A stretch of 64,000 bases of DNA, taken from the NCBI RefSeq assembly GCF_905220365.1, contig NC_061132.1, forward strand, positions 682,001-746,000, written 5' to 3'. Below, in pieces: positions 53,125 through 63,767 of this stretch. Under the pieces are notes generated by a model. That model searched no databases. It had not been told where the DNA came from and saw only the letters and a list, made by a program, of their open reading frames with translations. The stretch comes from Vanessa cardui (Eukaryota; Arthropoda; Insecta; Lepidoptera; Nymphalidae). How positions within the stretch are numbered: the first letter of the stretch is position 1; each line of letters opens with the position of its first letter. Position numbers and translations under genes: made by a program.

Positions 53125-53400
53125 AATCAAAATCAAAATAAACTTTATTCAAGTAGGCTTTTACAAGCACCTTTCAACAATCAATATCAACAATCGTCAT
53201 TTTACAATTAAGTGAAGCTGCCACCTGTTCGGAAAGTAGATTCTACCGAGAAGAACCGGCAAGAAACTAAGTAGTTACTCTTTTTCAACATTTAAAAAAT
53301 ACAAAGTCAAATTAGTTAAATACAATTGTTTAAATTAATATATCCTGCTTGGAAGTCAGCAGGTATTAACTCCACGCTTTCTTATCAAGACGGCTTTATT
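53125..53400 (-). mobile_element. LINE-D 3' UTR, minus-sense
   Basis: ATCAAAATCAAAATAAACTT terminus, TTCAAGTAGGCTTTTACAAG, CCTGTTCGGAAAGTAGATTC and ATATCCTGCTTGGAAGTCAG. Continues into the coding remnant to the right. Confidence 0.85.
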
Positions 53401-53565
53401 GCGGAGTCGGAAACATGGGACAATAAGCTTATCCTTACTCCTAGTGCACATACAATGATTATCACTGATTTTATCAAAGTGATCAATGCCACTGTGACTA
53501 TACATAGTATTGTTGTAAATACTGTGATGCAATAGTAAGTATTCCAACTTTGGAAAAAAAAACAT
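53401..53565 (-). pseudogene. LINE-D RT C-terminus remnant
   Basis: The same DNA order as 29215-29330: GGAGTCGGAAACATGGGAC, TAAGCTTATCCTTACTCC, GTGCACATACAATGATTATC, TATCAAAGTGATCAATGCC. The protein is not readable as RT any more. Confidence 0.7.
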
Positions 53566-54365
53566 TGGATTTTTTTTTTTAAATTAAATTATAATAAACA
53601 TGGAAATCAATTTACATGATAAATTTAAAAAAAAACGTGTGAGTGTTTTCCAATGGTATATCCTATCAGGGTACATGGCTAGCATGTATGTAAAACAGTT
53701 TTTTTACCCAACCAACAACATTTTTTACTTAAATTAAAATTCATGATAACTTTTTGTGCGAAAATATAACGCTTACATTTATAATAAGGCGGCGCTTATA
53801 CCAGGGTAGCATAACAAATGAGATAAACATTCATAAACGAATCACCAATTAGACCCTTCGTCGATTTAATGGTAAGGCACGGAGCGGCTAATCGAAAAGT
53901 TGCCATTGCCGGAATTACAGCTATAAAATTTAATACCTATTGTTTAAACGACGTCATTAAATTAACCTCTTTATAAAACAATATATTTGTAAGCAGACGA
54001 TTACATCTGTTACAAAGTAAATCAATAAAAAACAGGTAATTATTTCTTTTCTTACATGACTACAGGAGCACTGTGAAGTATTCTGAAACCTTCAAGCAGA
54101 AGGCATTCGCGTTTTCGAGTTATTACTATCAATATAAGACCATTTGGACCTAGGACGTAGTCCGCAGGATCAAACTCACGAGTTTTAATAAGTGCGATAT
54201 TTTCTCGTTATTTGCTAGAGCGTTTGAAGATCTATGCTTGTACTATTTCTTTATTGATAAGATTATTATCGGACTAGAAAAAGGTTGGAATTTTTTTTTA
54301 TGAATAGTACCTGCAGTTTAACATACCGACATAATAATTAGTAATTTTGAAATGGAAAATATTTT
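53566..54365. other. AT-rich stretch
   Basis: No repeat family or exon recognised; several A/T homopolymers. Confidence 0.4.
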
Positions 54366-54669
54366 TCACGAGATATCCCACAGTGGTTAGAACGCATGGT
54401 CTTAACCGATGATGCATGCTTAAATAGAAACAAGCACCACTGCATCTTCAAGTATTTTTCTGTTTTGTTCATGTATTCATATTTATCTCGTGCTAGGCGG
54501 TAAAGCTAAACATAGACAAGAAACTTGAGTGTGTCTTATTTCAACGAAATTCTACCAAAAGTATATATATCCAGTAATTCACATCGAAGCAACGTGGTGG
54601 AAGCTCCCAATCTTTTCAAAAGGGGGAGAAGGCCTTAGTCCAGTAGTGGAATGACATTTAGAGGCTGTT
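54366..54669 (+). mobile_element. SINE-A copy, diverged, with 8 bp TSD
   Basis: GAGATATCCCACAGTGGTTAG, TCTCGTGCTAGGCGGTAAAG, AACGTGGTGGAAGCTCCC and GAAGGCCTTAGTCCAGTAG to GAGGCTGTT. AATATTTT occurs at 54358-54365 and 54670-54677. The B box is degraded. Confidence 0.75.
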
Positions 54670-54721
54670 AATATTTTATTCTGAAATAATATTTTCGATA
54701 TACCTTAGAAAAGTTCCCTTT

Positions 54722-54759
54722 TCAACCGACTTAAAAAAGGAGGAGGTTATCAATTCGTC

Positions 54760-54814
<55 letters not shown>

Positions 54815-55160
54815 GTTACCTCATAACTTTTTACTGGGTGGACCGATTTTGATAATTTTTTTTTGTTTGAAAGGTAGTGCTTCCCGTGGGGTCCCATTTT
54901 TTTTTTAATTTTTTTCCGATGATGGTATCCGTATGAAAACGACATAAGTCTTAAATTTGCATTATGTATGTGCGCGATAAATAGGTGAATAACTCAAAAT
55001 TGGTTGGCACAATTTTGACGATTCTTTTAAAATTATAAAGGACATACTTTAAGGGCAGTTTGGTGAAAGTTTGGTAAGGTTCTGAGTATAGGATCCATGA
55101 CAAATTAAGGGAACGGGAGGGAACGGAACAATTCTGAGGAGCACGTTAGCAATACTCGGT
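54722..55160 (+). mobile_element. REP-I, longest copy
   Basis: AACCGACTTAAAAAAGGAGG, AATTCGTCTGTATT with a long T run, GTTACCTCATAACTTTTTAC, GTGGGGTCCCATTTTTT, AGTTTGGTGAAAGTTTGG and GAACGGGAGGGAACGGAAC. No ORF. It shares the CCGACTT start with the foldback element 700 bp downstream. Possibly a non-LTR 3' end or a non-autonomous DNA element; class unresolved. Confidence 0.65.
54764..54808 (+). repeat. Poly(T) run of 45
   Basis: An uninterrupted 45-base T homopolymer inside REP-I. It accounts for the lysine-rich minus-strand frame at 54676-54945. Confidence 0.95.
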
Positions 55161-55254
55161 CGAATCTTTTATTTATGGGTTACTTGGATATTTAAATCAT
55201 CTTCCGGAACGTGGTTATGTTCATGTAATTATCATAATCGAATATTATAATTAA

Positions 55255-55506
55255 CTAGCGACCCGCCCCGACTTCTCACGGGTGCAAAACTGATACTAAA
55301 TATACTAAAGAATTTGTTTATTTACGACATCACATTGCAAACTTCTAAAATTGTCAGTGTTTCTTTACTATATTGTTCATTTATTATATACAAAAACGTT
55401 CCCCTTGAATTACACTATCTATTAAAAAAAACCGCATCAAAATCCGTTGCGTACTTTTAAAGATATAGGGACAGAGAAAACGACTTTGTTTTATACTATG
55501 TATTGA
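55255..55506 (-). mobile_element. HEL element of the 20899 type
   Basis: CTAGCGACCCGCCCCGAC after A, TTGTTTATTTACGACATCAC, AAAACCGCATCAAAATCCG and GTTTTATACTATGTATTGA. Complete apart from the missing T after the 5' end (C at 55507). Confidence 0.75.
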
Positions 55507-55863
55507 CGGAACTCCTAAACGGCTTACAGTTAGGGTGCGATTTGGGGCAGAATTTCTTACTGTCTTTAATCAAATTTTGTGTATATGATGTGATGTCATA
55601 TGATGTACGACTTAGCATACGAATAGCTCTTTTGCAAAGTTTTTTTACTGAGGTCGATTACAGCTCATTCGAGGGTGGTACCTTGTAGTTTATGCCGCAT
55701 GACGTATTAAAGCCGCATTTTCGAAAATCTATTGTTGCTTTATTCGAAAGTTTCTTTTGAAATTGTCCCCGAAGTAGTTTCTGATTCATATAAACGGCAC
55801 GCTTAATCTATCCATATTAAAAAAAATGTTAGTCTACATCAGCTTCACTTAAAATCAAAAAAT

Positions 55864-56453
55864 AAATAAAATTTTAACAAAAAGAAAAACCGACTTCAAA
55901 CAAAACACTATTTTAAAACAAATAAAAATGTACTAAAAAGTAATAAAAATAATTACATATTTAACATATTTTTGAGAGTCCTCCTAGGTAAAATGAAATG
56001 AAAAATATTAGACTACTTAAAAGTCGATTTACGATTATATAATGTAGTTATAATTATTGGTATATTTGGAGTCGGTGTCAGCCAACCTACACTATATCTA
56101 TCAAAAAACAATACGAGAATACTTTAAGAAATATGTTTCAACATTTACAAATTACCTTTTATACGATATTATACTGGGTCAATCAAGAGGCTCGTATCGC
56201 TTCTTTCTTTTGATTGTTGAAGCGTGTACCCGTGGCTGACACCAGCTCCAAATATAACAATAACTATAACTACGTTATATAATCGTAAATCGACTTTTAA
56301 GTAGTCTAATATTTTTCATTTCATTTTACCTAGGAGGACTCTCAAAAATATGTTAAATATGTAATTATTTTTATTACTTTTTAGTACATTTTTATTTGTT
56401 TTAAAATAGTGTTTTGTTTGAAGTCGGTTTTTCTTTTTGTTAAAATTTTATTT
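55864..56453. mobile_element. Foldback/MITE-like element with 221 bp inverted arms
   Basis: The left arm 55864-56084 and right arm 56233-56453 are reverse complements, equal in length, with about five mismatches. The arms begin AAATAAAATTTTAAC, hold GAAAAACCGACTTCAAAC and end GTGTCAGCCA next to a 148 bp spacer. No transposase is visible. The 60-codon frame at 56057-56239 spans arm and spacer and is unconvincing. No clear target duplication. The CCGACTTC motif links it to REP-I. Confidence 0.85.
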
Positions 56454-56579
56454 TTACATAAATGCTTAGTACTCGTATTGAAAATTTGAACATTGTTTGA
56501 ACATTGAACAATGATGATTCTAAATATAAAATTATTATTATAGGACGCGGACTATACTTTTCCTTACTCACATACATAT

Positions 56580-56763
56580 ATATTTAATGTTGTAAATTTG
56601 AAAGTAACTCTGTCTGTCTGACGCTCTTTCACTGCTGAACAAACCACTGAACTGAATTGATATGAAGCAGACTTGAACTCCGAGGAAGAACATAGGCTAC
56701 TTTTTTTGCCAAACATGAAAACTTACCCAGGTTAACGCAATCGAAGCCGCAAGCGACAACTAG
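56580..56763 (+). mobile_element. HEL element, 3' end intact
   Basis: AAAGTAACTCTGTCTGTCTG, GAACATAGGCTACTTTTTTT, then ATCGAAGCCGCAAGCGACAA and CTAG at 56760-56763 before T. The 5' terminus has decayed. Confidence 0.7.
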
Positions 56764-56801
56764 TAAGGAATGGAAACAAAACAAAGTATATTAAAAAAAT
56801 A

Positions 56802-56928
56802 ACGTATGTGCGTTAAAATATTGGCGTGAACAAATGTTCGGTCACCAACGCTTCCGAGCTGATAGCTGTATTAAATTATAACCGGCTTCCGGCTTAAACT
56901 GATGAGTCACTGGAAATACAGCGTTATT
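56802..56928. repeat. Duplicated unique block 2, copy 2
   Basis: Partner of 34362-34491, same orientation (TGTTCGGTCACCAACGCTTC, TATAACCGGCTTCCGGC). Confidence 0.85.
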
Positions 56929-57126
56929 ATGCTATTTTGAAATTAACATGATCTGTAGATAGTATCAGGTACATTAACTAACATGTCAAGTGGTTCTGTT
57001 GTAAAATATACCTGTCCCTTTTATCAAGGAGTTAATCTTCAATAATTAGTCAGACATTGAAATGAACTTGGATAGGTTGATATAATCTAGCTACTCGGGT
57101 TTTATCCAGGCCTACACCCTTCTTAA

Positions 57127-57226
57127 AACAACACAACAAACAACAACAACAGCCTGTAAATTTCCCACTGCTGGGTTAAGGCCTCCTCTCACTTAAGAAG
57201 AAAGAAGATTTGGATCATATTGCACT
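57127..57226 (-). mobile_element. SINE-A 3' fragment with (CAA)n tail
   Basis: AACAACAACAGCCTGTAAATT, CCCACTGCTGGGTTAAGGCC and CTCCTCTCACTTAAG, then lost. 5'-truncated. Confidence 0.8.
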
Positions 57227-57564
57227 CTTCTTAATAATGAAGAGTAGTAGTATTAAATTTTCTTGGTATTTCCCTTAGCTAACATGGCAGTGGAAAGTAG
57301 CAGATTAAAATGGAAAGCTTTTAGTATTACTCCGCATTTTCACAAATAAATGCTATTTTTGTCAGGTTATGAAAAAAAAAAACGTTTAACCATTGTGTCT
57401 GATTACGTTTACATTAGAAATATTTGGTTCTCATTGAGTATAATAATAATTAACTGATGTGCATGAGAAAAATCAATACATAGAACATTCACTTATTGGG
57501 AATACTTACACGTTACATTTCTGTATGTATGTATATTGTTACACATATAAAAACTCTCTAGCAT

Positions 57565-57586
57565 ACACACACACACACACACACAC
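57565..57586. repeat. (AC)11 microsatellite
   Basis: Uninterrupted dinucleotide run; it causes the Thr/His stretch in a chance open frame. Confidence 0.95.
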
Positions 57587-57741
57587 AACCGATACTACAT
57601 TCGCAACACAACCACAATTCACCAATATATACAGGTATTCAGGACATCATATAACAAAACAATTAAAAAATATCTTCTGCACTCGCTATGAAATAGTACA
57701 CGATTTACCCAACGTAATATTTCATTTTTCTCCCTAAATGT

Positions 57742-58025
57742 CAGAGCCGGACTATAAGGCAGTGCCTAGCAATTGCCTAGGGCCCCGCATAGAGTGGGGG
57801 CCTCGAGATAAACATTGAGAAATAAAAAAAAATATTTCTCACTTTTTTATTCGAATAGACTGAAATGTTTTACTTATAATTACGATGTGTTACGTATAGT
57901 TCAAAAAGTAATTGTAAATAAAATTGATTCGTTGTAGGTGTTAGTAGTAAAAAAGAGTAAAGGGGCCCGAGATACACATCGGGGCCTCGACAAGGTAAAC
58001 CCGGTTCCGCTAATTGCGAGCTCTG
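57742..58025. mobile_element. hAT-like MITE, tentative
   Basis: It starts CAGAGCCGGACTATAAGGC and ends GAGCTCTG. Inside, CCTAGGGCCCCGCATAGAG on the left faces GGGGCCTCGACAAGG on the right. A CAGRGCCGGA-type end with GGGGCC-rich subterminal parts is seen in many hAT MITEs. Only 6 bp of the termini are perfectly inverted, and I found no 8 bp target duplication. Confidence 0.5.
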
Positions 58026-58394
58026 TAACAATCAATAATAGCGTATGTTTCATTGACGGTATTTATACACGTCAACACTTCGAATGCGTAAAATTAAACC
58101 GATATTCAGATATCCGATATCCCGATTACAGAAATTGAATTAAAAATGAAAATACAAAAGAACAAAGGAATTAAATTGAACCAACTGAGCGTCTGTGTTA
58201 ATACGTCGATGTAAAACTGTGGTAGATTGTCGTGTGTCGGCCAATATTGCTGTCAAATATGTAGGCTCATAAAACAACTAAATAAAATCAAAATTATATA
58301 TTAATACGCCAAAGATAAAGCACGCCTGAGAAGAATTAATTTTCTTAGCTTCCGAGTGGGCGGTTACTTGTTCGTGGTGGTATGATATACCGGT

Positions 58395-58490
58395 ACGTAT
58401 AAGGGACATAACCTGTAAGTTCCCAAGAACGATGGTGACCACATACTAACGTATGACACATTATCTCGTCCACCTTTAATAAAAAAAATG
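58395..58490 (+). mobile_element. REP-B copy, internally deleted
   Basis: TATAAGGGACATAACCTG, AAGTTCCCAAGAACGATGG and CATTATCTCGTCCACC, then an A tail. Confidence 0.55.
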
Positions 58491-58547
58491 TTATGATCTA
58501 CATCAAGACATACCCCCAGCGCTTCAGCTTATGTTCGAAATCAAAAT

Positions 58548-58880
58548 CAAAAATGAAAATAAACTTTATTCAAGTGGGCTTTTACAAGCACTTTTGAATC
58601 GTCATTTAACAATTAAGTGAAACTGCCACCGGTTTGGAAAACAGATTCTACCGAGAAGAACTGGCAAGAAAGTCAGTAGTTACTCTTTTTCAACGTTTAA
58701 AAAATACAATCATATTAGTTAAATACAATTATAAATGTATGTAAGTATCCTGCCTGGAAGTCAACAGGTATTAATTAGACGTTTTTGATTATCTACAAAA
58801 CCAATGTATTTTATACCAATGTATTTTTTACAAACGATTTGAATTTACGAAACGGAAAAGTTAAAAATGTCTGCTGAAAG
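58548..58880 (-). mobile_element. LINE-D 3' UTR, minus-sense, well preserved
   Basis: AATGAAAATAAACTTTATTC, TTCTACCGAGAAGAACTGGC, TCCTGCCTGGAAGTCAACAG and CGAAACGGAAAAGTTAAAAA. A short local duplication of ACCAATGTATTTT is present at 58800-58830. Confidence 0.88.
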
Positions 58881-59094
58881 CTTACTTAGTTAAATCAGAT
58901 CATATCAGATGTATATATGATTATAAATATTAAAAAATAAAATAGTATAAAAGAAAAGTCATAAGATAGATAAAGAAAGCGATCGGTGTCAATATACTAT
59001 CTAAAACGCAACGCCATCTCCTTGACTAACTATTACGGTGACTGCACTTGAAAGGGTTAAGAGACAGTAATACTTAGGTATCTAATACTATCTA

Positions 59095-59190
59095 AATATT
59101 CTTAATTCAAGAAGGTTCTTCAATATGAGCTCTTTTGAATCTTCGCTTTATACATTTAACTGAATGTAACACTAACATTAAAAGAAAAAC
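59095..59190 (-). mobile_element. LINE-D fragment, decayed
   Basis: TATTCTTAATTCAAGAAGG and GAGCTCTTTTGAATCTTCG recall the LINE-D terminus. Confidence 0.45.
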
Positions 59191-59216
59191 GACATCTTTT
59201 TACAAGCATTTACCTA

Positions 59217-59461
59217 TTTTACCGCCAAACAACAGTACTCAGTATTGTTGTTTTCCAGTTTGAAGGGTGAGTAAGCCAGTGTAACTAAAGGCAGAAGGGA
59301 CATAACATCTTAGTTCCCAAGGTTGATGGCGCATTGACGATGTAAGGAATAGTTAATATTTCTGACAGCTTCATTGTCTATGGGTGATGGTGACCAAGTG
59401 GTCATGGTAAGTACCATCAGGTGGCACATATACTCGTCCGCCATCCTATTCCATAAAAAAA
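59217..59461 (+). mobile_element. REP-B copy, 5'-truncated
   Basis: TTTTACCGCCAAACAACAG, GTTCCCAAGGTTGATGGC and CATCAGGTGGCACATATAC, then an A tail. A small duplication of GTGGTCATGGTAAGT lies near 59396-59411. Confidence 0.88.
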
Positions 59462-59582
59462 ATTTAGTTTCACCTGTCGCGATGATTGCCGTCAAATCAT
59501 GCAAATCCAATGTGATCCACTTCCAACTTTTGTATACATATGCTTGGAACTGGAAGGTGGCTAAAGGAACTTCGCAATAAAG

Positions 59583-59826
59583 CGACATTACCTAATCGAG
59601 TTTGGGTTCGTTAGAATCATCTTCACGAGTAGTTTGTCGTTCAATGGTAATCAGAGTCTAATAATACAGCTGGAAGATGGGCATAGGACTCAGTTAAGAA
59701 ACGACCTAACCCCATCGAGTCTCATCTCGTTTGATTAGTCTTGATGAGTGCTTTGGTGTTAGATGGTAACCAAGGTCTGATGTTAGACCAGTAATAAAAC
59801 GACATAACTCCATCGAGTATGTCCCC
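59583..59826 (+). repeat. Decayed tandem array, ~100-120 bp units
   Basis: Units start CGACATTACCTAATCGAG (59583), CGACCTAACCCCATCGAG (59702) and CGACATAACTCCATCGAG (59800). Within units, GTTAGAATCATCTTCACGAG, TGGTAATCAGAGTCTAAT and their counterparts align. About two and a quarter units; the copies differ considerably. Confidence 0.7.
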
Positions 59827-60269
59827 CAAGAAATAATATGTTGTTTATGAATATAATATCTATTAAGGAAACTATTCGTTGGTAAAATATTTTAAAATTC
59901 CCTTACTAGGATAAGTGTAAGCAGAGATAAATTGTATGTCAGGTTTCTTGAGAATAGAAAGAACGATTCGGATACGTCAGGTCCTTTAGAAGGGTTCCGT
60001 AGTATATGGAACATCCTAGTAATATAAATTCAACAGAGATTTTTAATATACTTATAGACTTAACTACTAAATATAACATACACTATGTCAGGGGTACCAA
60101 CCATTACATAATGCATGTTAGATCCGAATCACCTTATTTCTGTAACTTCTTGCAAAATAATTGCTTCCAAATATACATTGAATAACTACTAATATAGTAT
60201 TGCTATTTTATATTCTACCTAATACCATATTATCTTTCAAATCGATGCTGCCATTATTATATAAAATAC

Positions 60270-60360
60270 TGAATCAGACCTATTTTATTGAATGTAACGT
60301 TACCGGTTCGGTATGTAGACTCTCACAACGTAACTCAATAGTTATTCTTTTCCAATTAAA
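60270..60360 (-). mobile_element. LINE-D fragment, decayed
   Basis: GTTACCGGTTCGGTATGTAG, then AGTTATTCTTTTCC. Confidence 0.45.
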
Positions 60361-60724
60361 TATTATTATTAATAATTATTATTAGTTACTTGTATTATAT
60401 ACATACATATGTGAGTTCACGTAGACATAATAAGGTCGTCTGCGATAAAAAATATTAATTATTTTTATTAATTTAGCAAGGAAATTGAGGGAATAGGTCC
60501 CTGTGGATGGTATGCGGTCACCGTGCTCATTTTTTATATATTACGACTAGCTTTGCCCGCGATTTCATGTGCGATTTAATTTAAGAACAAAAATTTGTAC
60601 CCTAAGTTACGTTACGTTAGTTAAGTTAGTTAGTTAACGTTAGTTATTTTCTTTCATCCATATAATAAATAATGGATCCATGTAGGTTCAATACACCTAT
60701 AGTATATAGTAGGTAGTGACTGTA

Positions 60725-60835
60725 GTTTATTCTGCAGTACTTTCTATTTAAATCTAGATTACCACCCGGTTTTAAGTTGTCAAAACTTACTAATAAACCC
60801 TGGTAAAAAGTGCTTGGATAAAGTTCGTTTTAATT
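60725..60835 (+). mobile_element. LINE-D 3' terminus, decayed
   Basis: TACCACCCGGTTTTAAG and AAAAGTGCTTGGATAAAGTTC, then TTTTAATTTTTC. Confidence 0.5.
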
Positions 60836-60867
60836 TTTCATTATAATTAATATATTACTTACTACTT

Positions 60868-60965
60868 CCTTGGTGGTAAGTATAAGTAGATACGACTATG
60901 TGGCCCAGTCATGCCACATACCGCCGTCTTACAGTATTGTAAGGGTAAGTAAGACAATGTGATTA
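60868..60965 (+). mobile_element. REP-B 5' fragment, decayed
   Basis: TTCCTTGGTGGTAAGTATAAG and CTTACAGTATTGTAAGGGTAAG. Confidence 0.45.
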
Positions 60966-60987
60966 TAAACTATATAGCGCGATTTCT

Positions 60988-61050
60988 TAGACATTTTCTG
61001 CCTCCTGTTGAGCCGCCTGCTCGTTTGCCCCCTATGTGATAAAAAAAATA
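60988..61050 (+). mobile_element. LINE-E 3' end fragment
   Basis: CTTAGACATTTTCTGCCTCC joins directly to GCCTGCTCGTTTGCCCCCTA and an A tail. The last RT codons between these phrases are deleted. Confidence 0.6.
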
Positions 61051-61132
61051 AACACAAGAAAACATGTAACATAACCTCTAACATCACAGATATCAAGGTT
61101 AGTGACGCGCTTTCAGTAGAAAGATGAGTTAA

Positions 61133-61317
61133 TCTATGTTAATATTATAAACGTAACTTTGTCTATCTGTCGCTCCTTCACGACTAAGCCGCTGAACCGA
61201 ATTTGATGAAATATGTTATGAAGCAAACTTGAACTCCAGGAAAGGACAAAGGCTACTTTTATTACCTGACGCATGACAACAAACACACTAAAACACGAGC
61301 GAAGTGAAGAAATACTA
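61133..61317 (+). mobile_element. HEL element, 5' end intact
   Basis: TCTATGTTAATATTATAAACG after A, AACCGAATTTGATGAAAT and CTTGAACTCCAGGAAAGG. The 3' end has decayed; a full REP-B follows after only a few bases. Confidence 0.7.
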
Positions 61318-61323
61318 TTATGG

Positions 61324-61617
61324 TATTTACTTGGTGGTAGAGCTTTGTGCAAGCCCGCCTGGGTAGGTACCACCCACTCATGAGATATTCTAACGCTAAA
61401 CAACAGTACGCAGTATTGTTGTGTTCCGGTTTGAAGGGTAAGTGAGCCAGTGTAACTACAGGCACAAGGGACATAACATCTTAGTTCCCAAGGTTGGTGG
61501 CGCGTTGACGATGTAAGGAATAGTTAATATTTCTTACAGCGTCATTGTCTATGATGGGTGATGATGACTACTTACCATTGGGTGGCTCATATGCTCGTCC
61601 GCTAACCTAGTCCATAA
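61324..61617 (+). mobile_element. REP-B copy, full-length
   Basis: TACTTGGTGGTAGAGCTTTG, AAGCCCGCCTGGGTAGGTACC, GTGTTCCGGTTTGAAGGG, GTTCCCAAGGTTGGTGGCGC and GGGTGGCTCATATGCTCG, then an A-rich tail. Near consensus. Confidence 0.9.
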
Positions 61618-61941
61618 AATAAAATAAAAATATTAAATACATCGCAAATCTTGGGTGGGGTAGTGAAAGCTTACCCCCAATTCTTCCTTTTACCAGTTGC
61701 TTGATGGAAATTAAAGTACCTATGTTACTTTATATATCGATTTTGAAGCTAAGTGTACACGGAACCTAAAATATTCACAAACGTCTAGCATTCAAATAAT
61801 GTTTGTGTATGAAAACGGGTCAACCGTGAGTTATATTCGTTTGGGTGCTGCGCTGGTACACCATTAATCAAGTCGAACGGTTGCACATACGAGAATAGAT
61901 ACTCCATAATCCGATCACATTTATCACTAGTACATTACATA

Positions 61942-62260
61942 TCTACACATATAATAAAATTGGGCTGTCTGTTTGTAATATTATAATAGCCCTTGTTTAC
62001 TCAATGCATATGTACATATGCATACACGGTAGATATACCAAAATTACATTTTTCACAATTTTTGTCTGTCTGTCTGTCTGTTTGTTCCGGCTAATTTCTG
62101 GAACTGCTTGGATTGATTTTGACTGGACATTCATTGACAGTATTATGTAATGCGAAGTAACTTTTCAATGGCAGATAACCTATATAATAAGAAGTAACTT
62201 AGGCTTCAATAATATTTTTTTGTTATATTCAAAGGCGTACAAGGTCGCAGGCACAGCTAG
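61942..62260 (+). mobile_element. HEL element (6083 type) with complete ends, 319 bp
   Basis: TCTACACATATAATAAAATTG after A. Internal GTCTGTCTGTCTGTCTG and GGATTGATTTTGACTGG. 3' AAGGTCGCAGGCACAGCTAG followed by T. It has a duplication around TGGCAGATAACC not present at 6083. As at 6361, the CTAG is followed at once by TCTRTACATA. Confidence 0.8.
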
Positions 62261-62342
62261 TCTGTACATATAACTGTAGCTTTCTCTGAATAACTTATAA
62301 ACATTGATTAAAATAACCCTGTGATATTATAACAATCATAAT

Positions 62343-62606
62343 AATAACAGCCTGTAAATTTCTCTGAGCTGGCCAAAAGCCTCTCCCTTTGAGCAGAAGG
62401 TTAGGAGCATATTCCATCTCGCTCATCCAATCTGGTGGATCCACGTGTCGCAGAATCTCATTGACTTAGACATGCAGGTTTCCTCGCGATATTTTCCTTT
62501 ACTGCCGAGCTGGAGATGAATTCAGAAAATTCAGTAGTGCTTGCTTAAGTTTCAACCCGCATCCATCGGTTAAGATGTATGCAATCTAACCACTGGGCCA
62601 TCTCTT
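62343..62606 (-). mobile_element. SINE-A copy, diverged
   Basis: AATAACAGCCTGTAAATTTC, TTTGAGCAGAAGGTTAGGAGC, B-box region AAGTTTCAACCCGC and GGGCCATCTC. Several small deletions. Confidence 0.85.
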
Positions 62607-62963
62607 ATTTGTTAGTGCTTTTTATTTATTTATTAGGTTTGCTAGCGATTTTTCATTGGTCATTCTTACATCCATATACAATTATATACATCCACAGATT
62701 ATATAATTTAAAAGTAAACACTACGTGCTAATTAAACTATTGCTGAATCAAAAATGAAAAAAAAAGAATGTGCGAAAGTGATCAATTAAAACTAGTACAA
62801 GCACACGTCTTTCACCTTAAATATGAATATATTTATATGTCGACAATTTGACGCGGTACGGATTGTAATCAAACAGTTAAACATCTAACTTCGGTAGATT
62901 AAAATATAGCGAAAAATAATACGTTAAATTGCAATCATATTTCACAGTTCGCAATATTTCGAC

Positions 62964-63083
62964 AGATTACAAAATTACAAATATAGATTATAAACTGTCT
63001 CGTCAGATTGTAAACTAACTAATTCTAATTCGTTAGATTACAATGTGACGAGACAGATTGTACTCTAACGAATTTTGTAATCT
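62964..63083. repeat. 120 bp imperfect palindrome
   Basis: The outer arms AGATTACAAAATT / AATTTTGTAATCT are perfect. Inside, CTGTCTCGTCAGATTGTAA pairs with TTACAATGTGACGAGACAG with two mismatches. The arms recur as inverted copies of GATTACAA/GTAATC motifs. It could be a MITE or hairpin-forming sequence; no terminal target duplication identified. Confidence 0.75.
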
Positions 63084-63265
63084 TACGGTAGCATATATAA
63101 ACATTTGCTTTTGTAGTAATAAAGGTTAACGGTATTTAAATATACATAAGTAGATAAGAAAGTCAAACAATCAACTGAATACATAATACGATCATAACTA
63201 TATTTAATCTTATATCAAAAGTAATACTTAAAGTTTTGACAGTAAAATCTTCTAAGCTATCAGTC

Positions 63266-63283
63266 TGTGTGTGTGTGTGTGTG
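63266..63283. repeat. (TG)9 microsatellite
   Basis: Uninterrupted dinucleotide run. Confidence 0.95.
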
Positions 63284-63559
63284 CAAACTCATACGTAATA
63301 GGATCGTTCTCTCTATGGGATCCTCAACGCAACTCGTTTCCCCTAAACATCCGAAATATTCAAAAGCATTTATAATTCAACGTAAATCCTCAGTTGAAAA
63401 ATAGATTTATAATTCAACATGACCTTGAACCTCAACCTTTGACCTTTTGCCCTGTATTACAATCGGACTAGGTTTAAGCTTTATCCGGTTATAAAAAAAC
63501 ATTTTTATACCGTAAAAATAGCATCGAACGTTTCAACAGTCTGTTTGATCGACTGTGAT

Positions 63560-63587
63560 ACACACACACACACACATACACACACAA
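63560..63587. repeat. (AC)n microsatellite, one interruption
   Basis: ACACACACACACACAC, then ATACACACACA. Confidence 0.9.
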
Positions 63588-63767
63588 GACACGTAGATTG
63601 TTGTCAATACACGTGTACCTCACGTTGTTTTGTCTATATCATTTTAAGAACGTCTGAAATAAATAGTCTTGTCTCAATTTAAACTCCCCAACTTTAATTC
63701 AGATGCGACATTTCGTGCACAGAGCCACATCGGTTATTTTTATAATTATACAACAAAAGTTCTCAAA

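Noticed and set aside
54676..54945. Lysine-rich minus-strand frame
   Set aside because: Produced by the 45-base T homopolymer.
7686..57150. CRISPR-like arrays from the GTT/CAA repeats
   Set aside because: These are simple SINE tails in a eukaryotic genome; there are no spacers.
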